A stretch of 64,000 bases of DNA from Cupriavidus sp. UYMMa02A (GTDB taxonomy: Bacteria; Pseudomonadota; Gammaproteobacteria; Burkholderiales; Burkholderiaceae). This document shows positions 28,325 to 39,581 of this stretch, piece by piece (within the stretch, counting starts at the first letter, position 1; each line of letters starts with the position of its first letter). The stretch covers positions 62,001 through 126,000 of the forward strand of contig LRMT01000125.1 in the NCBI GenBank assembly GCA_001725945.1, written 5' to 3'. The notes under the pieces are model-generated. The model made no database searches. It was not told where the DNA came from and worked only from the letters and a program-made list of their open reading frames with translations. The translations under genes were made by a program, and so were the position numbers.

Positions 28325-29099
28325 GGTGTCTCCCCGTCGGCGGGCTTGGCTTGCACCCCGCTGTATAGCTGGCACTGCTCCTAACGGGCGTGGCGTCACG
28401 CGACACTAACCCTGCTTTCGATCGTTGGCGCAACGTCAACGGCGCCTTCCTTTTGCTCTGGCCCGTCCACTTTGACCCTGAGGCTACTTGGCCGGCCAGA
28501 ATGGCCTGCACCGCTGCCCTTGCCGAAGCAGCAGCATCCGGATCAATTTCCGTCAATTGGATAGGCACAGCGGCGTTACCGGACAGAATCTCGACGAGCT
28601 TCGAACGAATAAGTTGATTCTCGGCCAACTCATTGCCGTGGGCGTTGGGGAAGTAGATTTGGGTTTCGTAGTCCAGATCGGTGATCTTAAACCCGAGATG
28701 GGCGCCCATCTTGCGCAGGAGATCTGTTTCCAAGGTTCGCCGCTTGTCTGCCCAAGCGACATGCTGTGCCTCTGATGCCCCCTGCATGTTAATCGAGAAG
28801 TGGTTCAACAGCGTGCGCCAAGCTTGGTTGATGGCATGCAATCGCGCCCTAGCCCACCAGAACTCCCACCACTGAGGATGAAAAGCCAGCGGGATTGCAT
28901 TGAGTGCTTCGACATGCGCGCCAGAGGTTGGCGTGGCTCTAGACTGCATGAGACTCGCGAAGACACGGAGCCTCGTGTCTGCCCGCTGCCTGGCGATTTC
29001 GACCACCCTCTGAGCCTGGACTGCAAGGATTGGCCCCACGAGCGTCGCAATGACTACCGCGACATCAGTAACCTTTACCGCCGCTTCTTCCGCTGGCAT
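28305..29099 (-). CDS. DUF6680-family protein with N-terminal membrane anchor
   Basis: 264 residues from ATG 29099 (GGGAG upstream). A single hydrophobic helix (VTDVAVVIATLVGPILAV) is followed by RVFASLMQSRATPTSGAHVEALNAIPLAF and WRTLLNHFS, then DLLRKMGAHLGFKITDLDYETQIYFPNAHGNELAENQ, which resembles DUF6680. The last 60 residues are basic and low-complexity, possibly because of a frameshift. It is the outermost gene before attR, reading inwards: a typical position for cargo such as exclusion or defence genes. Confidence 0.6.
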   Translation of the reverse strand: MPAEEAAVKVTDVAVVIATLVGPILAVQAQRVVEIARQRADTRLRVFASLMQSRATPTSGAHVEALNAIPLAFHPQWWEFWWARARLHAINQAWRTLLNHFSINMQGASEAQHVAWADKRRTLETDLLRKMGAHLGFKITDLDYETQIYFPNAHGNELAENQLIRSKLVEILSGNAAVPIQLTEIDPDAAASARAAVQAILAGQVASGSKWTGQSKRKAPLTLRQRSKAGLVSRDATPVRSSASYTAGCKPSPPTGRHHGHPED

Positions 29100-29310
29100 A
29101 CCTACTCCCGAAATGTACTGTTTCGACAGTGTAGTGAAATAACGGCAAATGTTGAGAAGGCCACCCCAGTGCCTCGGCGGTTCCATGCCCCCGTCTCGTC
29201 GCCGGCGTTGGCTTGGTTTGCGCCTTCGAGACATTCACGCGGCGCTGTATGACGCTTGGGGGAGCGCCTTCACCGCATGCGGTTCTTCCGGTGGGGTAAG
29301 ATGTGGGGTA

Positions 29311-29348
29311 CAAAAACAAAACCCCGGAAGACCGCGATCTTCCGGGGT
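29311..29348 (-). terminator. Intrinsic terminator of tRNA-Ser, partly element-derived
   Basis: On the minus strand an 11-bp perfect stem (ACCCCGGAAGA/TCTTCCGGGGT, loop TCGCGG) is followed by TTTGTTTTTG. One arm and the loop lie in the 46-bp att core; the other arm and the T-tract lie on the element side. Confidence 0.85.
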
Positions 29349-29375
29349 TCGCCGCCATTGCTGGCGGAGACGGAG
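29330..29375. repeat. Right attachment site (attR), 46-bp direct repeat
   Basis: Identical to 16203-16248 over 46 bases. Its last 14 bases form the 3' end of the intact tRNA-Ser gene, so integration regenerated a full tRNA. Confidence 0.9.
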
Positions 29376-29455
29376 GGATTCGAACCCTCGATCCAGGTTT
29401 TGGCCCAGATGCTCCCTTAGCAGGGGAGTGCCTTCGACCTCTCGGCCACGTCTCC
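29362..29455 (-). tRNA. serX: tRNA-Ser (GCU)
   Basis: 94 bases including encoded CCA. Acceptor stem GGAGACG/CGTCTCC; anticodon arm CTCCC-CTGCTAA-GGGAG gives anticodon GCU (reads AGC/AGU). A long variable arm is typical of type II serine tRNAs, and the T-arm carries GTTCGAATC. It serves as integration site of the mobile element. Confidence 0.95.
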
Positions 29456-29583
29456 CAAACTTGCGTTGTTCGAGGGAGCCGAACAACGAAGCGCACATTC
29501 TAGCGGCGCCCTACCGGTTGGTCAACGAAAAATCGATCACTCAACACAAATTTTCGGCGCCGCTAGAAGCCTTTACGAACGGA

Positions 29584-30832
29584 TCAGGCCTGTTCCAGCT
29601 CGACGCCTTGTGCAGTGCGCGCACGGCGAGTTCCATGTATTTCTCGTCGATCAGCACCGAGATCTTGATTTCCGAGGTGGAGATCATCTGGATGTTGATG
29701 CCCTCTTCCGACAGCGTGCGGAACATCTTGCTGGCGACGCCCACGTGCGAGCGCATGCCCACGCCAACCACCGACACCTTCGACACCTTCGGGTCGCCCG
29801 ATACGCTGGCCGCGCGACGTGCGGCTTGACGCTGTCGTTGAGCAGCGTCAGCGTGCGCTGGTAGTCGCCGCGCGGGACAGTGAAGGTGAAATCGGTCTTG
29901 CCGTCGACGGATTGGTTCTGGATGATCATGTCGACGTCGATGTTGGCGTCGGCAACCGGGCCCAGGATCTGGTACGCGATGCCCGGCTTGTCGGGCACGC
30001 CCAGGATGGTGATCTTGGCCTCATCGCGGGCAAAGGCGATGCCGGAGATAACGGCGGCTTCCATGTTGGAGTCTTCCTCAAAAGTGATCAGCGTGCCCGA
30101 GTTGATTTCCTGCTCGAGCGGCATAAGCGGGTCGGTCAGCGACGACAGCACGCGCGTCTTCACGCGGTACTTGCCGGCGAACTCCACGGAGCGGATCTGC
30201 AGCACCTTGGAGCCGAGGCTGGCCATTTCGAGCATTTCCTCGAACGTGATCTTGTCCAGCCGGCGTGCGTCTTCGACGACGCGCGGATCAGTCGTGTAGA
30301 CGCCGTCCACGTCGGTGTAGATCAGGCATTCGTCGGCCTCGATCGCGGCAGCAATGGCCACGGCCGACGTATCCGAGCCGCCACGGCCCAGCGTCGTGAT
30401 GTTGCCGTCATCGTCGATGCCCTGGAAGCCGGTGATCACCACCACGCGGCCCGCGTCGAGATCGCCGAGGATGCGCTCGTCGTCGATCGACTCGATGCGC
30501 GCCTTGGTGTAGGCCGAATCGGTCTTCACCGGGACTTGCCAGCCCGTGTAGCTGACCGCGTCGATATCTTCGCCATGCAGCGCGATGGCCAGCAGCGCGA
30601 CGCTGGCCTGTTCGCCGGTCGAGGCGAGCATGTCCAGTTCACGCGGGTTCGGCTGTGCCGAAATCTCCCTGGCGAGTCCCAGCAGGCGATTGGTTTCGCC
30701 CGACATGGCCGAAGGCACCACGACTACGCGGTGACCGGCGCGGTGCCACTTGGCAACGCGCTTGGCGACATTCTTGATGCGTTCCGTGGAACCCATCGAA
30801 GTGCCGCCGTATTTGTGAACGATGAGAGCCAT
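29584..30832 (-). CDS. lysC: Aspartate kinase (frameshifted)
   Basis: Phosphorylates L-aspartate in the first step to lysine, threonine and methionine. N-terminal [14 protein letters not shown] is the kinase signature. Further blocks are [34 protein letters not shown] and [14 protein letters not shown]. Two ACT domains follow ([36 protein letters not shown] with [16 protein letters not shown]), which bind feedback effectors. Breaks near 29820 and 29612; the latter restores the normal end HKAFELEQA with a stop at 29584. About 416 residues. Confidence 0.93.
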
Positions 30833-30950
30833 CTTCTTGTCGACGCCAGCGATTGTGCAAAGCTCTTGAAAATACACGAACGGAGCCTTTCAGGCAAGGC
30901 GCAGCGGGCGGGCGGCCTGGTGGAATGTGATGCCTGCGTCCAGACGGGGG

Positions 30951-32405
30951 CTATTCCGAGCGCGCGTCAGCCGCTGCCTGCACCCACTCGACACGCCAGC
31001 GCGGTGCATGCGGCGCATCGCTCCAGCGGCGGTGCATGCCGAGGCCTGCCGCCATCACGAGCGCATCGCCGGCCCACAGTAGCGGCAGCCAGCACCGCCG
31101 CCAGCTGGGTACGCCGGCCTCCTGGTATGCCTGCTTGAGCGCGCGTGCCGGACCACCGGGGCGCAACACGATGCGCTCGCCGCCGGTGCGCGACGCCAGC
31201 CGCAGCGGTTGCCGCAGCACGGTTTCGGGCACGCCGAATGTATCGTCGCGCGTGAAGCGCAATTCGCCGCGCCAGGCAGGCACGACGATGCGCGCCTCAC
31301 CGTGCCAGGCCAGTACCTGCGCCGCCGGCAGCGTGTCGGGCTCGGGCTGGCAGGCCAGCGCCCTGCCCTGAAATCGGCGCAGCACGAGGCCGTCATGGGC
31401 GATGGCCGGCTCGCCGCCGCCATGGTCGAGCAACTGTTCGCGCATGGCAGCCAGCCGGGCGGTCGACGGGGCGCGCGCGCCGAGGTCGCGCAGCCAGAGG
31501 CGCAGTACGGCATCGGCATGGGAAGCCGGCAATGCGCGCAGGCCAGCCAGGTCCAACTCCGCCAGCGTGTCGGGATCGCGGCCGGGCGCGGCCAGCCGCG
31601 CCAGCGCGGTGCCGGCGAGGTCATCCAGCATGCGGGCAGCCTGTGCAAAGTGGATGGCGGCCTGGGCAACGCTGGCGCGCAATGCCGGGAAAGCCTGCTC
31701 GATCAGCGGCAATTGCGCGCGCAAGGCATTGCGCGAATAACGCGTGCTGTCATTGGACGGGTCTTCAATCCACGCCAGGCCGTGCGCGGCGCAATAGCTG
31801 TCGATATCGGTCCGCGGTACTTCCAGCCAAGGCCGCAGCAGCACGATATCGCCCGCCTCGTCGAGCTTGCGCATCATGGGCATGCCGGCCATGCCGGCCA
31901 CGCCGGTGCCGCGAAAGAGCCTGAGCAGCACGGTTTCGACCTGGTCGTCGAGGTGGTGGGCAAACAACAGCACAGCCGCGCCGCTCGCACGGCACATCTC
32001 GCCGAGCGCTTCGTAGCGCGCGCGCCGCGCGGCGGCTTCGATGCCCTCGCCGGTATTTGCCTGCACCGTAACGCGCCGGACGAAATAGCCCAGTTGCCAG
32101 CGCCCGCACAGATCCGCGCAGAATCGGTCCCAATTGTCCGCCTGCGCCTGCAGGCCGTGATGGACATGCAACGCCACCACGCGCGCCGGCAGGTTCCACG
32201 CGGAGACCGCGGCGTGGGCGGCGTGAAGCAGAGCCACCGAATCGCGGCCGCCGGACAGCGCCACGGCCACCACCATTTCGGCAGGGCTGGCCGCCGTCCC
32301 GCCAGAAACAACAAAGGCCGCACCGGCCTGAAGGGCCTGTGCGACCTTGTCGGTCAGGCGGTCGGACGGATCAGTCCTGGGCGCCGGTTTCCTTGAACTT
32401 GCCAT
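30951..32405 (-). CDS. tilS: tRNA(Ile)-lysidine synthase
   Basis: Intact 484-residue enzyme that converts C34 of tRNA-Ile(CAU) to lysidine so that it reads AUA. The N-terminal PP-loop is [18 protein letters not shown] (SGGRDS at residues 51-56), followed by [25 protein letters not shown] and [18 protein letters not shown]. The C-terminal TilS substrate-binding domain follows, with a [30 protein letters not shown] segment. Its ATG lies inside the 3' end of accA (35-base overlap); a later start is possible. Confidence 0.93.
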   Translation of the reverse strand: MASSRKPAPRTDPSDRLTDKVAQALQAGAAFVVSGGTAASPAEMVVAVALSGGRDSVALLHAAHAAVSAWNLPARVVALHVHHGLQAQADNWDRFCADLCGRWQLGYFVRRVTVQANTGEGIEAAARRARYEALGEMCRASGAAVLLFAHHLDDQVETVLLRLFRGTGVAGMAGMPMMRKLDEAGDIVLLRPWLEVPRTDIDSYCAAHGLAWIEDPSNDSTRYSRNALRAQLPLIEQAFPALRASVAQAAIHFAQAARMLDDLAGTALARLAAPGRDPDTLAELDLAGLRALPASHADAVLRLWLRDLGARAPSTARLAAMREQLLDHGGGEPAIAHDGLVLRRFQGRALACQPEPDTLPAAQVLAWHGEARIVVPAWRGELRFTRDDTFGVPETVLRQPLRLASRTGGERIVLRPGGPARALKQAYQEAGVPSWRRCWLPLLWAGDALVMAAGLGMHRRWSDAPHAPRWRVEWVQAAADARSE

Positions 32406-33340
32406 AGGCGAGCAGACGCTCGTAGCGGCGTGCTTGCAGTTCCTTGACGCCCACGCCCTGGAACTGGCGCAGCGATTCGGCCAGCGAACGCTTGAGCATG
32501 GCGGCCATGCCCTTGACGTCGCGATGGGCGCCGCCGAGCGGTTCGCTCACGATCTTGTCGATCAGGCCCAGCGCCTTCAGGCGGTGCGCGGTCAGGCCAA
32601 GCGCTTCCGCGGCTTCCGGCGCCTTCTCGGCGGTCTTCCACAGGATCGAGGCGCAGCTTCCGGCGAAATCACCGCGTAGGTCGCGAATTGCAGCATCTGC
32701 ACCACGTCGCCGACGGCAATGGCCAGAGCGCCGCCCGATCCGCCTTCGCCGATGATCGTGGCGATCAGGGGCACCTTCAGGCCGGCCATCACATACAGGT
32801 TGTGGCCGATGGCTTCGGACTGCCCACGCTCTTCGGCGTCGATGCCCGGGAACGCGCCCGGCGTGTCCACGAACGTGAAGATCGGCAGGCCGAACTTGTC
32901 GGCAAGTTCCATCAGGCGCTTGGCCTTGCGGTAGCCTCGGGCTTGGGCATGCCGAAATTGCGCATGGCGCGCTCTTTCGTGTCACGGCCTTTCTGGTGGC
33001 CGATCACCATGCACGACTGGCCGTTGAAACGGGCCAGGCCGCCGACGATGGAGAGATCGTCGGCAAAGGTGCGGTCGCCGTGCAGCTCGTGGAAATCGGT
33101 GAAGATTTCACGCACATAGTCGAGCGTGTACGGGCGCTGCGGGTGGCGAGCGATCTGCGCAACCTGCCACGGGGTCAGGTTGGCGTAAATGTCCTTGGTG
33201 AGCTGCTGGCTCTTGCCGGCCAGCCGCGAAATCTCTTCGGAAATATCGACAGCCGAATCGTCCTGCACGAAACGCAGTTCTTCGATCTTTGCCTCGAGTT
33301 CGGCAATAGGCTGCTCAAAATCCAGGAAGGTGGTTTTCAT
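32371..33340 (-). CDS. accA: Acetyl-CoA carboxylase carboxyltransferase alpha subunit (frameshifted)
   Basis: Transfers carboxyl from biotin to acetyl-CoA with AccD in the first committed step of fatty-acid synthesis. It has [79 protein letters not shown] and [12 protein letters not shown]. Breaks near 32930 (GAGGCTAC should be GAGGGCTAC, EGYRKA) and near 32655 are repaired by single bases to about 323 residues. The gene is essential, which supports sequencing error. Confidence 0.93.
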
Positions 33341-33455
33341 AAAATCACACGTACCTGTCTGTGAAGGGGCGCATTCTACCGGAATTTGGTCGCTATCTTT
33401 GCACCGGGCAGATAGCCTTTACTGCACCTGCAGCTACTTTTTCTTATGTTTATGC

Positions 33456-34208
33456 CTAATACGTCACCGGCAGCGGATCGAGACTACGCCACATGTACCA
33501 CGTAGCCACCGTTCGCCAGGCTCCCAGTTTGCCGCGACTTCGCGCGCTTCGCTACGGGTCACGGGCTCGCCGCTGAAGTAATTCGTCGAGATGGCGTTGA
33601 TCAGCCCGACATCATCCAGGGGCAGGACATTGGGCCGCATCAGATTGAACATCAGGAACATTTCCGCGGTCCAGCGGCCGATACCGCGGATTTGGGTCAG
33701 TTCCGCGATGACGGCTTCGTCGTCCATCACCGCCCATTCGCTGACATGGACGCGGCCGGCCTTGAAGTGGTCGGCCAGGTCGGCGATGTATTCCGCCTTG
33801 CGCGCGACAGTCCGCACGTGGCCAGCTTTTCCGGCCCCGCGCGCAAAAACTGCGTGGGCGTCAGCTTCGGACAGGCGGCCACCAGCCGCTCCCAGACCGA
33901 CTGCGCGGCCTTCACCGAGATCTGCTGCCCCACCACCGAGCGCGCCAGCGTGATGAACGGATCGCCGCGCGAAACCAGATGCGCCGGCCCGTAAGTGGGG
34001 ATCATTTTGCGCAGGATCCGGTCGCGCTTCATCAGGTCGGCGCAGGCCTCGTCCCAGTAGGCGGGGCGCACGGCGTCGACGACGGTCTCGACCGGCAATG
34101 GCAATGCCTCGGCTTCCGGCAGCACGACCTCCCCGTCCCTGGCGCTAGTCTTGGCGGCGCGGGAACTGGCGGTCTTGGCCGGTGCGGCCGGCTTGCGCGC
34201 GGCAGCGT

Positions 34209-34224
<16 letters not shown>
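33456..34224 (-). CDS. DNA-3-methyladenine glycosylase II, AlkA-like (frameshifted)
   Basis: HhH-GPD base-excision glycosylase. An Ala/Lys-rich N-terminal tail of about 40 residues precedes [19 protein letters not shown]. The helix-hairpin-helix [15 protein letters not shown] is followed by the catalytic Asp in [10 protein letters not shown]. Breaks near 33815 and 33505; the second restores the normal end [20 protein letters not shown]. It overlaps cysS by 16 bases. Confidence 0.85.
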
Positions 34225-35595
<1,371 letters not shown>

Positions 35596-35793
35596 GAAGC
35601 AATGAGTGTGTGAGGTGACTGCGGCGCGCAAACGCCGGAGCCCCCTATCTTACCGGAAGCGCCTTGCCGCTACGCAATGGCAGCGACGCGCATGCGCTCG
35701 CGCCGGTGCCTTGGCGCGCACGCGCGTCGTAGCGCGTCGTATGGGCGGTGCCGCTTTGCTAGAATGCCGCGGAGTATAACGGACCCATCCGCA

Positions 35794-36540
35794 ATGAGCC
35801 TGACCCTGCCCACCCGGCGCCTCGCCCCGGCGCGCCGCGCCATGACCGCACTGGCCGTGCTTGCCGCGCTGCAGGCACAGCCCATGCGCAGAACGGCCCG
35901 CTGTCCCTGGCAGCCCCGACCGCGCCGCCCTCGGGCCCGCGCTCGGCCGACCCCGGCATGGGCAAGGCCGAACGCGCCGCGGCCGGCAAGCGCTACGACG
36001 AAGCCATTGCCGGCTTCGACCGTGTGCTGGCCGCCAACCCGCGCAATGCCCAGGCCCGTTTCGAGCGTGCCTGGGCCATGGCCCAGGCTGGCCGCGAGGA
36101 CGAGGCGATCCGGGCCTTCGCCGAGATGGCGCAGGACTTCCCCGAACTGCCCGAGCCGCACAACAACCTGGCGCTGCTCTACGCGAAGCGCGGCGACCTG
36201 AAGCGCGCGGAAGCTGAGTTGCTGCTCGCCACCGAGGTCAAGCCGGACTTTGCCGTCGGCTATACCAACCTCGGCGACGTCTATCGCCGCCTGGCCGAGC
36301 AATCTTATGCCGAAGCGCTGCGCCGCAACCCTGGCGACACGCGCGCCGGAGCGGCCATGCGTCAGCTTCGGCCCGCCGGGACGCCGGCAACGCGAACCGC
36401 CCCGCACACCGCCCCGGCTACGGTCCCTGCGCCGGCCAGTGCCCCGACGCGCGCTGACACCGTCCACACGCCACCCCCTGTACCGCCGCCGGGCCAGCCA
36501 ACGCCCGGCGCCACTATCGAGCCTACCCGGAGCCTCAGTC
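35794..36540 (+). CDS. Exported tetratricopeptide-repeat protein (frameshifted)
   Basis: MSLTLPTRRLAPARRAMTAL begins a signal peptide that continues, after a break near 35880, with AHAQNGPLSLAAPTAPPSG (cleavage after AHA likely). Three TPR-like units follow between about 35958 and 36330: AAGKRYDEAIAGFDRVLAA, AQAGREDEAIRAFAEMAQD, AKRGDLKRAEAELLLATEV. A Pro/Ala-rich tail comes last. The frame stays open into ppiA, so the true stop is unclear; a further error near the end is likely. It is divergent from cysS and adjacent to ppiA. Confidence 0.7.
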
Positions 36541-37127
36541 ATGATCCGTTCCCGTCGCATCGTCCTGGCCGGCCTGAGCGCCGCCGCACTCGCACTATCC
36601 GCACTGCCGGCAATGGCCCAGCAGGCGCAGAAAGCCGAACGCGTGCAGTTCGTCACCAGCCAGGGCAAGTTCACTGTCGAGGTCTACCCCGATGCAGCGC
36701 CCAAGACCGTCGCCAACTTCATGGAGTATGTGAAGAGCGGCTTCTACACCGGCACCATTTTCCACCGCGTGATCAACGGCTTCATGGTCCAGGGCGGCGG
36801 CTACGACCGCGAGATGAAGGAAAAGCCGACGCGCGCGCCGATCCCGCTGGAAGCGCAGAACGGACTCAAGAACAAGGCCGGCACCGTGGCCATGGCGCGC
36901 ACCGCCAACCCGAACTCGGCCACCGCCCAGTTCTTCGTCAATGTGGTGGATAATTCAAATCTCGACTACCCGCAGCCGGATGGCAACGCTACGCCGTATT
37001 CGGCAAGGTGGTGGAAGGCATGGATACGATCGAGAAGATCAAGAACGTGCCGACCACGGCCTACGGCCCCATGCGCAATGTGCCGGCCACGCCCATTGTG
37101 ATCGAGTCGGCCAGCGTTATTCAATAA
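36541..37127 (+). CDS. ppiA: Periplasmic peptidyl-prolyl isomerase, cyclophilin A type (frameshifted)
   Basis: Cyclophilin with a Sec signal peptide ([20 protein letters not shown], cut after AMA). The mature fold shows [60 protein letters not shown] and, after a break near 36985, [19 protein letters not shown]. It stops at 37127. It assists proline isomerisation of exported proteins. The cytoplasmic paralogue ppiB follows 23 bases later. Confidence 0.9.
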
Positions 37128-37150
37128 ACACACCGTACAGAGGAATGCCC

Positions 37151-37651
37151 ATGTCCAAGGTCCAGCTCCACACCAACCAGGGTGTCATCACCATTGAACT
37201 CGACGCCGAAAAGGCTCCGAAGTCGGTCGAGAATTTCCTGTCGTATGTCCGCAAGGGCCACTATGACAACACCATCTTCCACCGCGTGATCAAGAATTTC
37301 ATGGTCCAGGGCGGCGGCTTCGAGCCGGGCATGAAGCAAAAAGGCACTGATGCCCCGATCGAGAACGAAGCGGGCAACGGCCTGAAAAACGACAAGTACA
37401 CCGTGGCCATGGCGCGCACCAACGCGCCGCACTCCGCGACGGCCCAGTTCTTCATCAACGTGGTGGACAACGACTTCCTGAACTTCAGCGCGCCGACGCC
37501 GCAGGGCTTCGGCTATGCCGTGTTCGGCAAGGTCGTCGAAGGCACCGATGTGGTCGACCAGATCAAGGCCGTGCGCACGGGCAGCTCGGGCTTCCACCAG
37601 GACGTGCCGCTGGAAGATGTAATCATCGAAAAGGCCGTGGTCGTCGAGTAA
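37151..37651 (+). CDS. ppiB: Cytoplasmic peptidyl-prolyl isomerase, cyclophilin B type
   Basis: Intact 166-residue cyclophilin without signal peptide: [39 protein letters not shown] with the catalytic Arg, [42 protein letters not shown]. The start is chosen at ATG 37151 because GAGGA ends 6 bases before it; the ATG at 37145 is too close. Tandem with ppiA. Confidence 0.93.
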   Translation: MSKVQLHTNQGVITIELDAEKAPKSVENFLSYVRKGHYDNTIFHRVIKNFMVQGGGFEPGMKQKGTDAPIENEAGNGLKNDKYTVAMARTNAPHSATAQFFINVVDNDFLNFSAPTPQGFGYAVFGKVVEGTDVVDQIKAVRTGSSGFHQDVPLEDVIIEKAVVVE

Positions 37652-37724
37652 GTACGGCACATGTCTGACGATTGCGGCTTCATGCGCCCTCTCCTGCCGG
37701 CAACCACTTCCTCCAGCCGCGCGC

Positions 37725-38522
37725 GTGACCGCAATCCCCACCACGCCGGTGGCCGGTCCCCTCGAGGTACAGGCGCCGGCGTGGTTCATTTCCGACCTGC
37801 ACCTGACGCCGGGCATGCCACGCACGCTGGCAGCGTTCGAGCGCGTGCTGGAACGTGCCGCCACGCAGGCAAGCACCCTCTTTATCCTTGGCGACTTCTT
37901 CGAGTTCTGGATCGGCGACGAGGAGACCAGTTCACCGTTCGCTCAACGCGTGGCGACCGCGCTGCGCACATTGGCCAGCCGCGGCGTGCCGGTCTACTTG
38001 ATGCACGGCAACCGCGACTTCCTGATCGGCAAGCGTTTTGCCGATGCGGCGGGCGCAACCCTGCTGCCTGACCCGACCGTCATCCTGTGTGCGGGTCAAC
38101 GCGTGGTGCTCAGCCACGGCGACATGCTGTGCACCGATGACGAGCGCTACAACAGGTTTCGCCGCTGGACGCGCAAGTGCTGGGTGCAGCGACTGTTCCT
38201 GGCCCTGCCGCTGTCCGCGCGGCTGGCCGTGGCGCGCCGCCTGCGCGCCGACAGCGAAGCCGGACGGCAGCGCCAGCTCGAGCAGGGGCAGCCGAAACAG
38301 GTCGTGTACGGCGATGCCACGGCTGCTGCCGTAACGGCGCTGCTCGAAGCGTGCGATGCGCGGGTGCTCGTGCATGGCCATACGCACCGCCCCGCGCGTC
38401 ACCAGGATGCCGCTGGCGTGCGCTGGGTGCTGACCGACTGGGATCTCGACGGCGGCCAGCCACGGGCGGCGGTGCTGCAACTCGACGAAGGCGGCTTCCA
38501 TCTGCTGCCGCAGACGGCATAA
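37725..38522 (+). CDS. lpxH: UDP-2,3-diacylglucosamine diphosphatase
   Basis: 265-residue calcineurin-like phosphoesterase of lipid A synthesis that hydrolyses UDP-2,3-diacylglucosamine to lipid X. Metal motifs are FISDLHL (residues 21-27), LGDFFEFW, MHGNRDF, SHGDMLC and HGHTHRPARH. The start is a GTG at 37725 with only a weak Shine-Dalgarno sequence; no better in-frame start is evident. It ends in the arm of a terminator hairpin shared with the convergent cysE. Confidence 0.9.
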   Translation: MTAIPTTPVAGPLEVQAPAWFISDLHLTPGMPRTLAAFERVLERAATQASTLFILGDFFEFWIGDEETSSPFAQRVATALRTLASRGVPVYLMHGNRDFLIGKRFADAAGATLLPDPTVILCAGQRVVLSHGDMLCTDDERYNRFRRWTRKCWVQRLFLALPLSARLAVARRLRADSEAGRQRQLEQGQPKQVVYGDATAAAVTALLEACDARVLVHGHTHRPARHQDAAGVRWVLTDWDLDGGQPRAAVLQLDEGGFHLLPQTA

Positions 38523-38546
38523 GGGGGCAGCCCCGGCTGCCCCCTT
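38521..38546. terminator. Hairpin between lpxH and cysE
   Basis: AAGGGGGCAGCC and its exact complement (12-bp arms, 2-base centre) begin within the lpxH stop codon. There is no strong T-tract, but the position between convergent genes fits bidirectional termination. Confidence 0.6.
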
Positions 38547-38578
38547 CATCCTGCATCGATCCTTCACTGCCTCATCGC

Positions 38579-39321
38579 TTACTTCATCAGCCTGCGCAGT
38601 TCGCTGGCATCGAAGCGGTCGTTCGGCGTGTTCTCGAGATGCTCGCCCAGCCGGTCGAGCGCGGCGAGCACGGCCTCGATTCGATCATTCTGCTTGGCCG
38701 CATTGTCGATCAGCCCCTTGAGCGCGAGCGAAACCGGATCATCCGCATTGGGCGTGATGCCATAGGCGGAGAACTCCTGCTTGGCGCCCTGCTGCGACGC
38801 TGGCGCGTCGGGCAGGATGATACGCGCCGGCACGCCCACGGCCGTCGCACCGGGAGGCACGGGCTTGAGCACCACCGCATTGGAGCCCACGCGCGCGCCG
38901 TCCCCCACCACGAAACCGCCGAGCACCTTGGCACCGGCACTGACCACCACGTTGCGCCCAGCGTGGGATGCCGCTTCTGCCCCTTGTATAGCGACGTGCC
39001 GCCCAGGGTCACGCCCTGGTAGATGGTGCAGTCGTCGCCGATCTCGGCGGTTTCTCCGATCACCACGCCCATGCCGTGGTCGATGAATACGCGCCGGCCC
39101 AGCTTCACCGCCGGATGGATTTCGATGCCGGTGAGAAAACGTGACCAGTGCGAAATCCAGCGTCCCAGCCAATGGAAACCGTTATTCCAAAAGACATGGG
39201 CGAATCGATGGAACACCACGGCGTGCAGTCCGGGATAGCAAGTCAGGACTTCGAGCCGGCTGCGCGCGGCGGGATCGCGCAGCATGATGGTGTCGATATC
39301 TTCCTTAAGGCGAGAGAACAT
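38579..39321 (-). CDS. cysE: Serine O-acetyltransferase (frameshifted)
   Basis: Acetylates L-serine from acetyl-CoA for cysteine synthesis. The helical N-terminus ([18 protein letters not shown]) is followed by hexapeptide beta-helix repeats: [42 protein letters not shown], and after a break near 38965, [27 protein letters not shown]. The C-terminal tail is longer than in the enteric enzyme. About 247 residues. The upstream 260 bases contain a GC-rich inverted repeat at 39496-39527 of unclear role. Confidence 0.9.
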
Positions 39322-39581
39322 CTTGGTCGTGTCGTGTTGCCGCGCCGTGCGCCGGCCACGACGGCATCTGCCGCGGGCACGGTCGCGGCGTGGTCATTGG
39401 CCGGTGGGAACGGGATCAGGGAGTGTAAGAGATTTGGAGCCCCGATGCCGTCAGGGACATTGGCTTCGACGCGCGTTCAACATCGCCCGCACAGGTGCGC
39501 ACGGCCGGCCGCCGGCCCGCGTGCGCAGCGGCGCATCGCGGTGGGGGAATGCGGGGCCTGGACCGGGTTCTGCGCCACCGT

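Larger units (their letters stand above)
16203..29375. mobile_element. Integrated phage-like element at tRNA-Ser(GCU)
   Basis: A 13.2 kb insertion bounded by 46-bp direct repeats. It carries integrase, HTH/excisionase-like genes, primase-helicase, major capsid protein, small unknown genes, two virion-type proteins, and two accessory genes at the right end. No terminase, portal, head protease, tail tube, tape measure, holin or endolysin is recognisable. Integrase, AlpA-like HTH and VapE-type primase in this order are typical of P4-like and PICI satellites. The capsid gene is unusual for such elements. Confidence 0.88.

Noticed and set aside
39496-39527. GC-rich inverted repeat upstream of cysE
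   Set aside because: TGCGCACG/CGTGCGCA arms are clear, but with such high local GC content this may be chance; no T-tract or known regulator site supports a function.
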